Shown here piece by piece: positions 1 to 11,400 of a stretch of 64,000 bases of DNA (positions are counted from its first letter, which is position 1; every line of letters starts with the position of its first letter). Source of the DNA: Argyresthia goedartella (taxonomy: Eukaryota > Arthropoda > Insecta > Lepidoptera > Argyresthiidae); contig OX463806.1 in assembly GCA_949825045.1 (NCBI GenBank), positions 42,184,208-42,248,207 of the forward strand. The letters run 5' to 3'. The notes beneath the pieces are model-generated. The model worked only from the letters and a program-made list of their open reading frames with translations, was not told where the DNA came from and ran no database searches. The translations under genes and the position numbers were made by a program.

Positions 1-849
1 CATAAGCCAAGGCGAGGGCCTCAATTCGTTGGACGCATCTCATAGGGTCGAACTAAATATTCATAGTGCATCCGGCACCATGCGAGTCAGCGTTGCTCCC
101 TGCTATGCAAATAGGATTAAAGACTCAGGGTGAACGGAATGCGTAGGCTGCATGGAGGATCTCGCTTCTACGGACTACTAGGACGTACCGCCTTACACGT
201 GAACGGAACTGAATCTATCGTGTTGGTGTGATTGTGCAAAACTAACATAAGCATATCAAAAATGAATGATTGAATGGTAAAAAATAGGCATAACTGGCAT
301 ATACGAACTGGCACCCCGTATCGCTACGTTAGATTGTTTCTTGCATATTTTATTTATTGCGGTATAATGCATAAACTAACATATTCAGTTAATTTATGTT
401 AATAAGTTAACAGTTAATAATGTTGCAGTCTCAGTCGGCCAATTCCAGTTGACCAGCTCAGTTGGTCATTCATTACAATTATTCAAATAATATCCATTCC
501 TATATTAGTTATTATTGAGGTATCTAACTGTTGATGTAACTTTTTGATAAGACGTTTTCGTTTACTAAAAAGGTTTTGATTACCTACCCATTGCGAAAAT
601 CTATAAATAAAACATCAAGTTAATTATTCCCTATTGCTTAGTTCAAAGCAATCAGTTACGGAAACCCTATCTACATTTACATTACTAATAAAGTTTTCCG
701 TCACATAGTAGATAAAGTGGTCCAGTTTCATCATGTTGTCATCCTCCTTGATTGTCTGACGGATGCAATCGGACCATCGCTCGGTGCGGTTATATTATAT
801 GTCTGTGGGTGCGGTGTCACCAAAGTCAGTCCACTTTTGAACAAATCTT
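1..849. other. AT-rich non-coding, no exon seen
   Basis: No perlecan domain residues or matching splice pairs on either strand and no recognised repeat. Presumably the intron 3' of trol exon 53. Confidence 0.6.
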
Positions 850-1132
850 TATAATACCTTGGACACCATTCACACACATTGATCTAGCCCCAAACTAGGG
901 TTCCCTGTATCTTGGGTACTAGACAACGAAACATATACAAATAGATAAATATAATACTTAGACAGATAAACAACCATGACTAGGGTGCAAACATCCGTTC
1001 TCATCAAACAAATATTTGCCCCCACCGGGACTCGAACCCGGGACCCATGGCTTCGTAGGCCAAGGGTCGTTGGCCCGAATGGCCGAGTCGGCAGTGACCC
1101 TGACTCGGCCATTCGGGTCGTCATACATCTTT
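850..1132 (-). repeat. tRNA-derived SINE, family A
   Basis: Head at the high end: GGTCCCGGGTTCGAGTCCC read on the minus strand is a Pol III B box. Body runs through CTAGTCATGGTTGTTTATC to the tail CCAAGGTAT. Other copies in this window: 25.4, 33.7, 34.0, 41.9 and 55.7 kb, all on the same strand. Confidence 0.8.
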
Positions 1133-2255
1133 AACATCGGACATTTCATAGGTTTTGTTATTCCTGACGACATGCCCCTCTGCCTGTGCCCACACTAATT
1201 CAATCGGGTATAATTCACAATGCTAAGGGGCAGTCGCAGGATGGTGATATCTACTACATATTTGTTTACAGATCTTTCACTGTTTGTACTATTTCCAATA
1301 ACTGAGCTTTCCTCTTTGTTTTCTCATATGAAATGATTTTTGAGTCCAGCCACTCCTCTATTTATCCTTTTCTACCCTACGGGAGTGGAAAGCTGTTGGG
1401 CGATCATTTCAGCGTGATAGACAGGAATTAGTCTTTGACTCAAGAGTTGTTACCCCATCAAAAAACCATCTGCGTTGCCCACGTGGCTTACATAAGGTGT
1501 TTTCCTTTTCCACTCGGCGGCGTTTTCAGTCCTGTTGAAACACCATCAAGAAGGGCTTCTCGAGCTGTCGAAATATTTATGTCGACCCAAGGTTTTTGTA
1601 ACACGTGACTTGAAAATAGGTTAAAGGTGGTTGAACCATATCAAAATAAAGTTCATAACAGCTCACGCCTCATGGCTGTTACGTAAATTAAGTTTTTCAT
1701 TTATTTTTGTAAATACTGATTATTTCATAATTTCATATATATTTTTGACGCAAGAACCATATCAACAATATTTTTAGATCTCAAGAAATTGTAACTTTTA
1801 GGTTAGTTGTAGGTGAAAAACATATTTTTTTCCTTATAGTTGATATACAGAGTGTAACAGAATGGTGTAGTCATATTTTGAGGGGTTGTTAGGGTTAGGG
1901 TCATCATTCTGAGAATGTTTCTCTATGAAACCGATTTGATCAGAGCAACGTTATTTTTCACTTCTGCATGAAAAATAAAGTAGCTCTGATCAAATAGGTG
2001 TCTTAGTAAAAGTTGTTCAGAATGCCCCCATTAAAACATGACTACTCCTTTCTGTAACCGGTAATGTTTTCACAGTAACAGATTGAAGAATAATGATGCT
2101 CCATAACATATATTTTCCCGGGATTTGAGAAGTGTCTCCTTTAGGAGGAATAGCGCTTTAAATATGGCCATTTGACAATACCCCTCCCTATAAATCTCGA
2201 GAGGATTTTCCATGCAGAATAAGGGCCAATTTAGACATCTTGTAGCATTGCTTAC
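1133..2255. other. Intron sequence after exon 53
   Basis: Apart from the hairpin at 1934 and a repeat at about 2105-2170 (inverted copy at 52376-52440), nothing is recognised. Short open frames here have no domain features. Confidence 0.55.
1934..1995. repeat. Hairpin, arms of about 27 bp
   Basis: ATTTGATCAGAGC..TTATTTTTCA and its reverse TGAAAAATAAAGTAGCTCTG with a short spacer. Part of a repeat also recognisable at about 59430-59530 (AACTTTCTCTACGAAACCGA). Confidence 0.75.
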
Positions 2256-2413
2256 CTTTGCGTCAACATAGTGTTTGGTCTGGTATTTCTTCCAATCAAC
2301 AACAACGTTCTTGGCTGTGGCTTTGCAGAGGACGTCGACGTTGTCACCAGCTCTGTAGTTACGGCGAGGTTGCTCAATCCGCACGAGAGGCATCGATTGC
2401 TGTAATTGGTTCC
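2256..2413 (-). CDS. trol: trol exon 53 (last in window): Ig start
   Basis: Phase 1 to 0. [37 protein letters not shown]: strands A to C of an Ig. Acceptor TTTTGCAG, donor AAG|GTAAGCAA. The other half of this domain must lie left of the window; no match is seen between 1 and 2255. Confidence 0.88.
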
Positions 2414-5400
2414 CTGCAAAATTGTTATTAGAGATATTATTTTCGACTTTGGAAAATATACAAGACTGCAGGCCTTTCTTTCTAGCAGCAGAACTCTTCG
2501 ATTTAATCATGGGTGCTAAAGCCTAAACTAAATATCACTTAGGTCATAAAATCACGAATAGTTGTACACCAAATATCAACTGTATTTGTAAAGCGAAAAT
2601 TAACTTTATTTCGCTCACTTCTTTAAACATCTTCTCGTCTGTAAACATAGTAGGTAAACAAGTTATATTTGTTTCAAGGAGGAGACTATTGGTTAGTTCA
2701 GATTTCCAGCTGATCAGTCCACAAGACAACAATGCTTACAGGCCTTAGAAAGTTTTATTTACAAGTGTCTGTGAATATTCATGTTATCGTGGATCGGAAA
2801 CGACATTGCATGCGTCTGCGCGTCTGGTAAATATTTGTATCTGTGTAGCTATATAAGTACCACTTGATGACTGTTTGGTATTTGTGAAGTCTACGAATTA
2901 AACCGTCTGTAACCATACCACACGGTGTCTTAGACGAATCAAGCATGCAACTTATAAACGAAACAATAATAAGCATGATCCATAACCAAGCATAAAAAGA
3001 TGCAAACATTCAATAATATAAGCCGTAACAACTAACACGATAGATAAATACTTACGTAAATTGTATGTTAATCCCGTTATTAGAAAATGGATAAAGATTT
3101 TGGGTAAATATTTGTATACTGGCCGTTCGCTTTGAGATCGCCGTTACCTCCCGCCGCACTCGAAGCGAACGGCTAGTATGATCGTATATACCTACCCTGA
3201 TAGTTTTTTTATAATAATAATAATGCACAACATTTTTTATATCAACCCGATAAATAACGGTACAAATAATCCCTCGAAAAATATGGTACCCCGATAAATA
3301 AACGAGAACAGCACGGTTCCGCCACCGGGTATTTACCGAAATAATCTTCGTATTCATAATCCATATGGTTATAATCTAATTCTGTGTTTTCGTAATCTAT
3401 TAGAGTCTCTTCTAGATTTTCAGATATTCTCTTCTCTCTCGTTATACAGAACTTCTCGTCACTATTGTCTTCGCAATGTTGTACATTATCGCAAACCGAA
3501 CTTTCATTAATGCAGCGACTCTTGTCGTAACACCGGAACTGCGTTTTCATACAACCTATAGAGAAATTACTGAGCTTCATATAAATCATAGATTCACAAA
3601 GGGTGTTGAAGAGAATCCCTTTAAAAGACTAACCATGCATCATCCAACAGAGTATATTAACATTTGGAAACAAGGACAAGATGGTTTAACACGGGCGCAA
3701 GTTTACCTGGTATATCAGGTATAATAATGAATTTATTATTTAACGATGCCATTATGTCCTGTTTTCCAATTTTTGGGAATATGGTAGGTAAGACATAAGT
3801 TAAGTCTGTTATACAATTTTAACCTCCATATTCTGTTGGATCTTGAAGTGTGTTCACATGTGTCGATGCAAGTACATAGAATAGTTTATTTCTTTGCGAA
3901 AATAACCAGCTAATGCTGGAAAGGCTACTTACATATCTATGAACACACCAAGGTTGTATTCTTAACCTAAATACATTTGTTTATTCAAACATAGGAATAA
4001 ATGGAAAAGCAACCAGAAAGAGCGAAAGTAAAGGAAAAGACAGAATAATAAAAGTTATTGATCAGTCACGCAAGATACTAAAAAGTGTTAGTAAACTAGT
4101 TCTGGAGGTGCTACGAGTAGAAAAGTAGATAGAACTACACATATAAATTACTGAGAAAATTACAACGGACTGAGAGACTGACTGACCCTCGACGTGAAGG
4201 TCGATGTAATTGCTAGTTTTCTTGTTGTACTGGTTCCTGATGATGCAGATGTAGCGCCCCGCATTGGAGGGTTCCGCGCTGGATATCCGCAGGGAGCCGT
4301 CGCGCTCGAGGACAACTGAGCCTCGAGGTCGCACCTTCTGTCCGTTCTTGCTCCACGAGACCCTTAGCCCAGGGCTAGCAGCACTCACACAGCTGAGGTG
4401 AACCTCTTCACCGACGCGCGCGTACTGTTCATGAGCGTGCGACTCCACCGGGCGACTCAACTCTTCTATGGATAGTCATAGCAAGTGAACCCTATGCGGT
4501 GGTGCAACGAAAGTTGGGGCGAAGCAGCAATATTCAGGTACAGTAAAACTGACAATATGTACAGGTAGCTTCATGTGTGGATTACTCGCCTCAAGTTTCG
4601 CGGGACTATCAGTGGAAATGAGGCATTCGAATTATTCTGTGTTGATGGGAAATGCGTTTAGAAATGGGGATCACATGCAACTGATGGCGGGTGTGATATA
4701 ATTTTGTGGAAAACTGAAAACGCAATGAAAAATGCTGTAAGATCATATGGCAATGGTTTTGGCAGTTGAATGACCTGAGATACAATTGAGTGCGTTCTAT
4801 ACGGTTACTGAGTCTTTACAATGTGAATTCACCACTGATTGCAAAACACAACTACGTGCTTTTACTGACGTTAGCTTAGAGGACTTATCGCCGAATCCTT
4901 GAGGAAACTTACTGCTGACTTTTACTTCTGCGGTTGCAGAAACGTTCACACGTCCGTTAGTTGCGAAGCATTCGTACTGTCCTTCGTCTTCCACTTCAAT
5001 GTTGTTGAAGATCAGCTTGGTGTCGTCGGTTTGCACACGCCTGGAACAAAACATGTGTTCACGAGTTGCATGACTGCAACCTATAGGTACATGCTTTCCT
5101 GCGAGATGGCACTGCGATAGGCAGTATGACAATCGGGAATTTACTTATCCACCCGAATACGTTTTTGGCCAACGGATATTCCGACCATTTATTGACAAAA
5201 AATATTTTTTTTGTGTTCTAAGTTTTATTTTGAATTTAATTAATAAATATCAAACGAAACACCCCTTCAAAGAATATCTCCTTACAGATAGCAGAAACGC
5301 TCGAATAGGGCAACGGCACAAGACGATATAATATAATTTTACATTATATGGGTACGCGTAAGCACCAACGTATTGAAAAATTAACAAACTCGAGAAAGCC

Positions 5401-8400
5401 ATATACAAACACTCCTAGAAGCTACGATATTAGACCTTTCCTATATGTTTCCCTATTACAGAATATGATATAGGGAAACACTTACGTCGAGAAAGGCTTG
5501 TCGCGCCCCACCCAGCGGTTTGCCATGTTGGTATCAGTGCGGCAGAACACTTCAGGTGATACGTCCGGGTTCACAGTCTGCGTGCGAGGGTCAGGCGGGG
5601 TTGGGTAGGAAAGAAAGTAAGTTTAGAAAACAAGCGATGGGTTTACTTACCTCGAGAAAGGCTTGCCGCGCGGCACCCAGCGGACGTCCATGTCGGTATC
5701 AGTGCGGCAGTCCACTTCCGGTGACTCGCCCGGGTTCACCGTTTGAGTTCTGGGATGCAGTGTGATGGACGGAGGCGGCAGCACCTCCAGTTTCACATAG
5801 CTAGACTGCTGGAGCTGGTCCGTCTGCCGGTTGATCTGCTGACACTCGTAGACGCCGGCATCGGATAGTTGCGCCTGGATTGTAAGTTTGTGAGACAGGC
5901 TTTAAACTAGTTCGTTGGCCTTAGTAAGATAAGGCTAATTTTTAGTTGATGGATAAAATAGAGAACTTATGCTGCAGTAGTTAAAATAATTCACGAAGAG
6001 AGTCGGGAATAGCATGGAAGTCTGGCTTTACAACAAAAAAAACACAATATGTAAACTTATAATCATCTTTAGTAGGTTATAGTCTAACCATAAAGTGAAC
6101 CGAAATACAAATAAATACGAATAGAGGTAAACTACGTACGATATCATGGCACACCCCTCCAATAAAGAGACAGCGAGCGTACAGATACCGCAAGGTTTCT
6201 TGGCCAGTGAACGAACTGTCACCTCTATCTCTCGCCCTTGAATGCATCTCGCTTATACCCTCTTTAGGCGGAATTAAGACGCCAACAAAATTTGTGTCAG
6301 ATAAACTTATTTGAGGTGCTCCCTACTGTCTATCGTAGTTTATCTTTATGAACTCACACTTTGTAGATAGAGTCGGTTTCCAATTTGTTGCGCGTTCCTC
6401 TGAAGCTGCCCGTTGTAGCCCGATCGACTCCACGATACCTCGAATTCAGGACTCGCGTCGCATCTGTGATTGATTGAAGCCAACGTATTATAAAAGTTCG
6501 AGTGTGTTCTATCAAAATTGTAAGCAGAATGTAGAAGTAGAGAGCATGTAAGCAGTCATACGTAGGTAAATTACTGAATTGGTCAGAAAAGTGACGAAAC
6601 TACCAGTACGAGGGTTCCCTACCCGAAGGATGGCAAACGGGATCCTGTTACTAAGCCTCCGCTGTCCGTCTGTCCGTCTGTCCGTCCGTCAGCGAACTGT
6701 ATCTCATGAACCGTAATAGCTTAAGTTGAAATGTTCACAGATTGTGTATTTCTGTTGCTGCTACAGCAAAAAATAATGTACTGCACGAGTTATCATAAAT
6801 GAAAGGGAGACCCCATACTACAGACGTGTTTTAACACCCCCGCGATGTAGCGTATAATATACCATATCGTGATTAAAATATGATCGTAGATTTCGCGGCT
6901 TGTCGCATGGCTGTGGTAGCGCAATTGTTTTGGTGTCGGTTGCGCAATATTTCAGTTCTGGCTTAGAATCCAAACGTGGATTCGAAACCAGAAATTAAAT
7001 ATTGGACATACCGTAAAATTATTTTATTTTTGTTTTTGTTTTATTTTCTTTAGTGCTTAAGTTTTCTTGTACTATGTTATGTGACCCTTCCTGTGCGAAT
7101 CCGAATCGCACATGAGAGTTTTTTTAAATAATTACTACCACTACTACCTAATATGTACATGTTACTACAAAGTAACATATTAAAAATAGTAAAAGCCGTG
7201 TTTATCTCTGAACAAACGTCAAATGCTATATAACTGTTTTTTTTAATCATGTTTTCAGCAGTTACTTTTTTATTTTTTCATACGCCTTTGGTATCAATGT
7301 AGATTTTTTTTTAAATTGAAACATTTTTTTAAACTACTTACTCGAGTGTGGCTGTTTGACCCACATACACTGTTCTGGGACTTGGTGCCTGGTTTTCCTC
7401 ATCAGGATACGGATCTGTGTAGTAAATTAAATAGCTTTTAATCAAACTATCTTTAAATAAATACCATCAGAAAACCCCAAAGAAACAGTAAAAAATCGTA
7501 GAAATATGATATTATGAGGGAATCGCCACTTCGAATTACTATCACCCGGCGACGTGAGGTAGTAGCTCTAAACAAACGTGTATCCACAGCTCCTCGAATA
7601 TTTTAATCAAAAACCTAGTCAAAATTACAAATTTCGTTTTAAAATTAGTATCAGGTTAGAGTAAATAAAATTTCCTACTGTTCAAATATATATCTTAATC
7701 CAAACTGTCAGTGTAAACGGTGTTAAAGTGCATAAATAGCAACAAGTGAAGTGCATCATACTTGCTTATTTTTCAAAATTACCTTCACTTATACAACAAC
7801 TTTACTGCCCACAAGATACGGTAACCGATATTCGTAGCTGTTACCAGAGACTACGACGGCTCAGATGGTTAACCTTTTGGGCTAGCGCTAACGAGAGCTA
7901 ACGCAAGTTCGATCCCCAACATCTCACTTTTTGTAAACATTTATTTATTTCTGTGATTGTTGTCGTCTGAGTGCTGCCATCTATCAGCGGCGAAACAAAA
8001 CAACAGTAAAGGGCCGACAGTGGCGCCACCGAGGACAATTGTGGACTTTCAAGGAAACTCGTACACCAAGAGGAACTAAATCTGCAGTTCCACCCAAGCA
8101 GACACCATGAATTGCACTGTTTGCTTAACCGTCATAAAACGAGTTGAATTATTATTATGCTCAGAATGTAAGAACCCTTTCCACTATCGCTGCTTAAACA
8201 TAACTGCTGCTAGATATCGATGTGAAGTTGCTACTCTGAAAAAGAGCATCAAATGTGAATCCTGCGTAAATGAGCTACTGCAACGGCGGACATCCACACA
8301 GAAATCAGTTGATGACTTGAAGAAAATGGACGCGGAGGATAGCGGAAATAAGGGATGTGTACCGTGTATCGACAAAAAAGCACGCCCACAAACAAACAAT

Positions 8401-11400
8401 GCTAATGGAAATATCCCAACACATTCTCCACTATCAACTAAACAGAAATTTGTTACACTTAGAAAGCCCAGGTTAATAATGGAACGTACTGAGGCGAATG
8501 AGTCGTTGCTGAACCTATCTTCCCAAAGCTTGCCTACCATGTTAGAAAATGACCAGGAACTAAATGAGTTACGTGAGGAAATCGAGACACTACGTCTCCA
8601 ACTGGTAGTTGCAACTAGTGAAATAGATAATCTTACCCTAGAGAATGGTAGAATGCAGAAACAACTGGAGGAACACAAAAGGAAAATTGAGATTTTTAAG
8701 TCTCTTGGAATCGGCGGTGGTGGAACTTCGCCACCACAATTTTTCTCACCACAATATAGGAGACTACGCCCTAGTATGATAAAAATGGGATTTCCCCGGG
8801 TATCACCCGGTCAGTTCACAAATGGAGTAATCGCGCAAATGGCACCAATAATCAGTCCAAATCAAGCCCTGTCGAACCAACGAGTGGTAATCAAAAATAC
8901 CAAAGAACCCGGTGTAGGAGTACTGGAAAGTAACAGTGAACCCATTGGAACTATAACAGTGGAGATTGATGACGCAGAGACCTGCTTACCACCCAGGACA
9001 AGGACGGACAAGCTGGATGCACAATCAGATGTGCAACAACCCGGGATTATAGGTAAAAGAAAAATACTACTACTAGCGGATGAACAAGGCAAGGGTATGA
9101 ACAAACTACTGGATAATATTTTAGGGAGTCAATATTGTATTGAGTCTTTGATTAAACCAAATGCTGAACTTGATCAAGTAATGGCATCATGCACTCATCT
9201 TTGTAGAGACTTTACAAATAAAGATTTGGTCATAATAGCGGCAGGGTCCAATGACAAGGATCCATTGAAATTGCAGTCAATATTATATCACCACCTTAGT
9301 AAAATGTCAAATACGAATATAATACTGTGTAGTGTCGGCTCTGGTAGATATCTGAATGAGAGGAAACTAAACAGCACATTCCAATTTCTATGCTCACGTT
9401 TCGATTACACAACTTACATTGACATTCATGAAGGTAACAGACGACAGGTAAACTCAAAACTGCATGCTTGTAGGATGTTATATAGGGAAATGTTAAGACT
9501 GAATTACAAAACAAACTTCGCTGAATTTTATAAGTCACAAAATGAATTAAGTAATAAAAAACCAGTAAAAAAAGATGTTGAGACCCAAACAGATGGTAAT
9601 GCCCCAGTACATTCTAATTTGCACAATAGAGTAAATAACTGTGAAAACAATGATTTTTTTCGTGAATAATTCAAATACGACGTTAAATATAATTCACCAA
9701 AATATAGCTGGAGCATTGCACAAAATAGATTCAATAGAGTTAATACTTTCAGAGTTTACAGACCAGAATTTTCAAATTGATATAGTATGTTTAACTGAAA
9801 CATTTCTTCTAGACAGTACAGAAAATAATTTGGCACTTAATCATTACATAATGGGTGATAGTTATTGTCGTAAAAAAAAAAAGAGGTGGCTCTTGCATAC
9901 TAGTTAAAAAGGGTATAAAGCATAAGAAAATTACTATCACCAAAGAAATCGCTACATTATACGACTTTGAATGTTGTGGAGTAGAATTGATAGACTACGA
10001 CATTCTAATTATTTGTATATACAGAAGGAGTAAATATAGGTCAATTGACTACTCAAGGTTTTTGGAAAGGTTAGATGAAACATTAAATAAAATACATAAT
10101 AAAAAATACAACAACAATAAAAAAATTATATTGTGCGGTGATTGGAACATTGACATACTTAGAGATGATAAATGGTCAAAAGAATTAAAAAGCATTTTAA
10201 ATAATTACAAAATCAACATACATATAACAATGCCAACACGAAAAAACTCATGTCTAGATCTGATAGCGAGCAACATACCAAAAGCCAAAGAGCGGATCCA
10301 CCACTTAGCTCTTTCTGATCATGAAACAGCCCAAACACTATCAGTCCAAGTAAAAAACCAGAGAACATTCGCAACCTGGTTTGAATACAGGAGGGACTAT
10401 AGCGAAGATAATGTAAGAAAGTTCTCGGAAGCGATATCAGCGCTAAGTTTTAATAACATCTATGACCACACTGATCTGGATGACGCGTTTGATTCTTTTC
10501 ATGATTTGATATCACTATTTTATAATTTATGCTTTCCGGTTGTAAGGATTAAGTTAACAAATAGACTTACTAAGACGAAATGGGTGTCAAAAGGACTAAA
10601 AAAATCATGTGTTACAAAACGAAAACTCTACTTAAAGTACATTTACTCTTCTGAAAACAAAAACAGACATAAAACCACTTATAAGAAATACACGTCCCTA
10701 CTAAAAAAATGCATATCGAGATCACAAAAACTTGTCGCTAACAGGTACATTATAAATAGTAAAAACAAATGTAAAGCCACTTGGAATACAATAAATGACA
10801 AAATATCAGGAACAAACACAAAAAATAAAATTGATGAAATAATAAAAGATAACATTACATACAATAATCCTACTGATATTTGCTCAATTTTTAATAACTT
10901 TTTTATAGATTTGACTAATAATAATAATAAAAATTTAAACAATAATTCTGACGCTTGTAAAGAAATTGACATTAACCCTTGTACTATATTTTTGGAACCT
11001 ACTACCGCTCAAGAGATATTCAATATTATTAAGTCTCTAAATAATAGTAAATCGGTAGGCTATGACGATATAAGTACCCACATTTTAAAAGTTTGTGCGT
11101 GTGACTTAGCTTATCCCATATATTACTTAATAAACCTTTCATTCACACAAGGTCGCTTTCCAAAGTCTCTGAAACGATGTATAGTAAAACCATTATTTAA
11201 AGAGGGTGATGTTAAGGACCTAAATAATTATAGACCGGTGACTCTTATACCAATACTATCAAAGGTAGTTGAACGAGCTATGCATAACAGGCTTACTCGG
11301 TTCTTGGAGAGGCGTAAGGTATTAAGAAAAGAGCAGTTTGGGTTTAGAAAAAATAGTTCCACAACATTAGCATGTTTTAACCTAGTTAAAACTATAACCG

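Noticed and set aside
1016..1115. Possible tRNA gene
   Set aside because: The B box is good, but the same sequence with the same non-tRNA body recurs at several places, so it is a SINE head.
2070..2510. 146-codon minus-strand ORF taken as one protein
   Set aside because: Ig residues are limited to 2256-2413, bounded by splice sites; the remainder is intron.
8184..8678. 164-codon minus-strand ORF
   Set aside because: Antisense to the retrotransposon ORF1, with no domain features.
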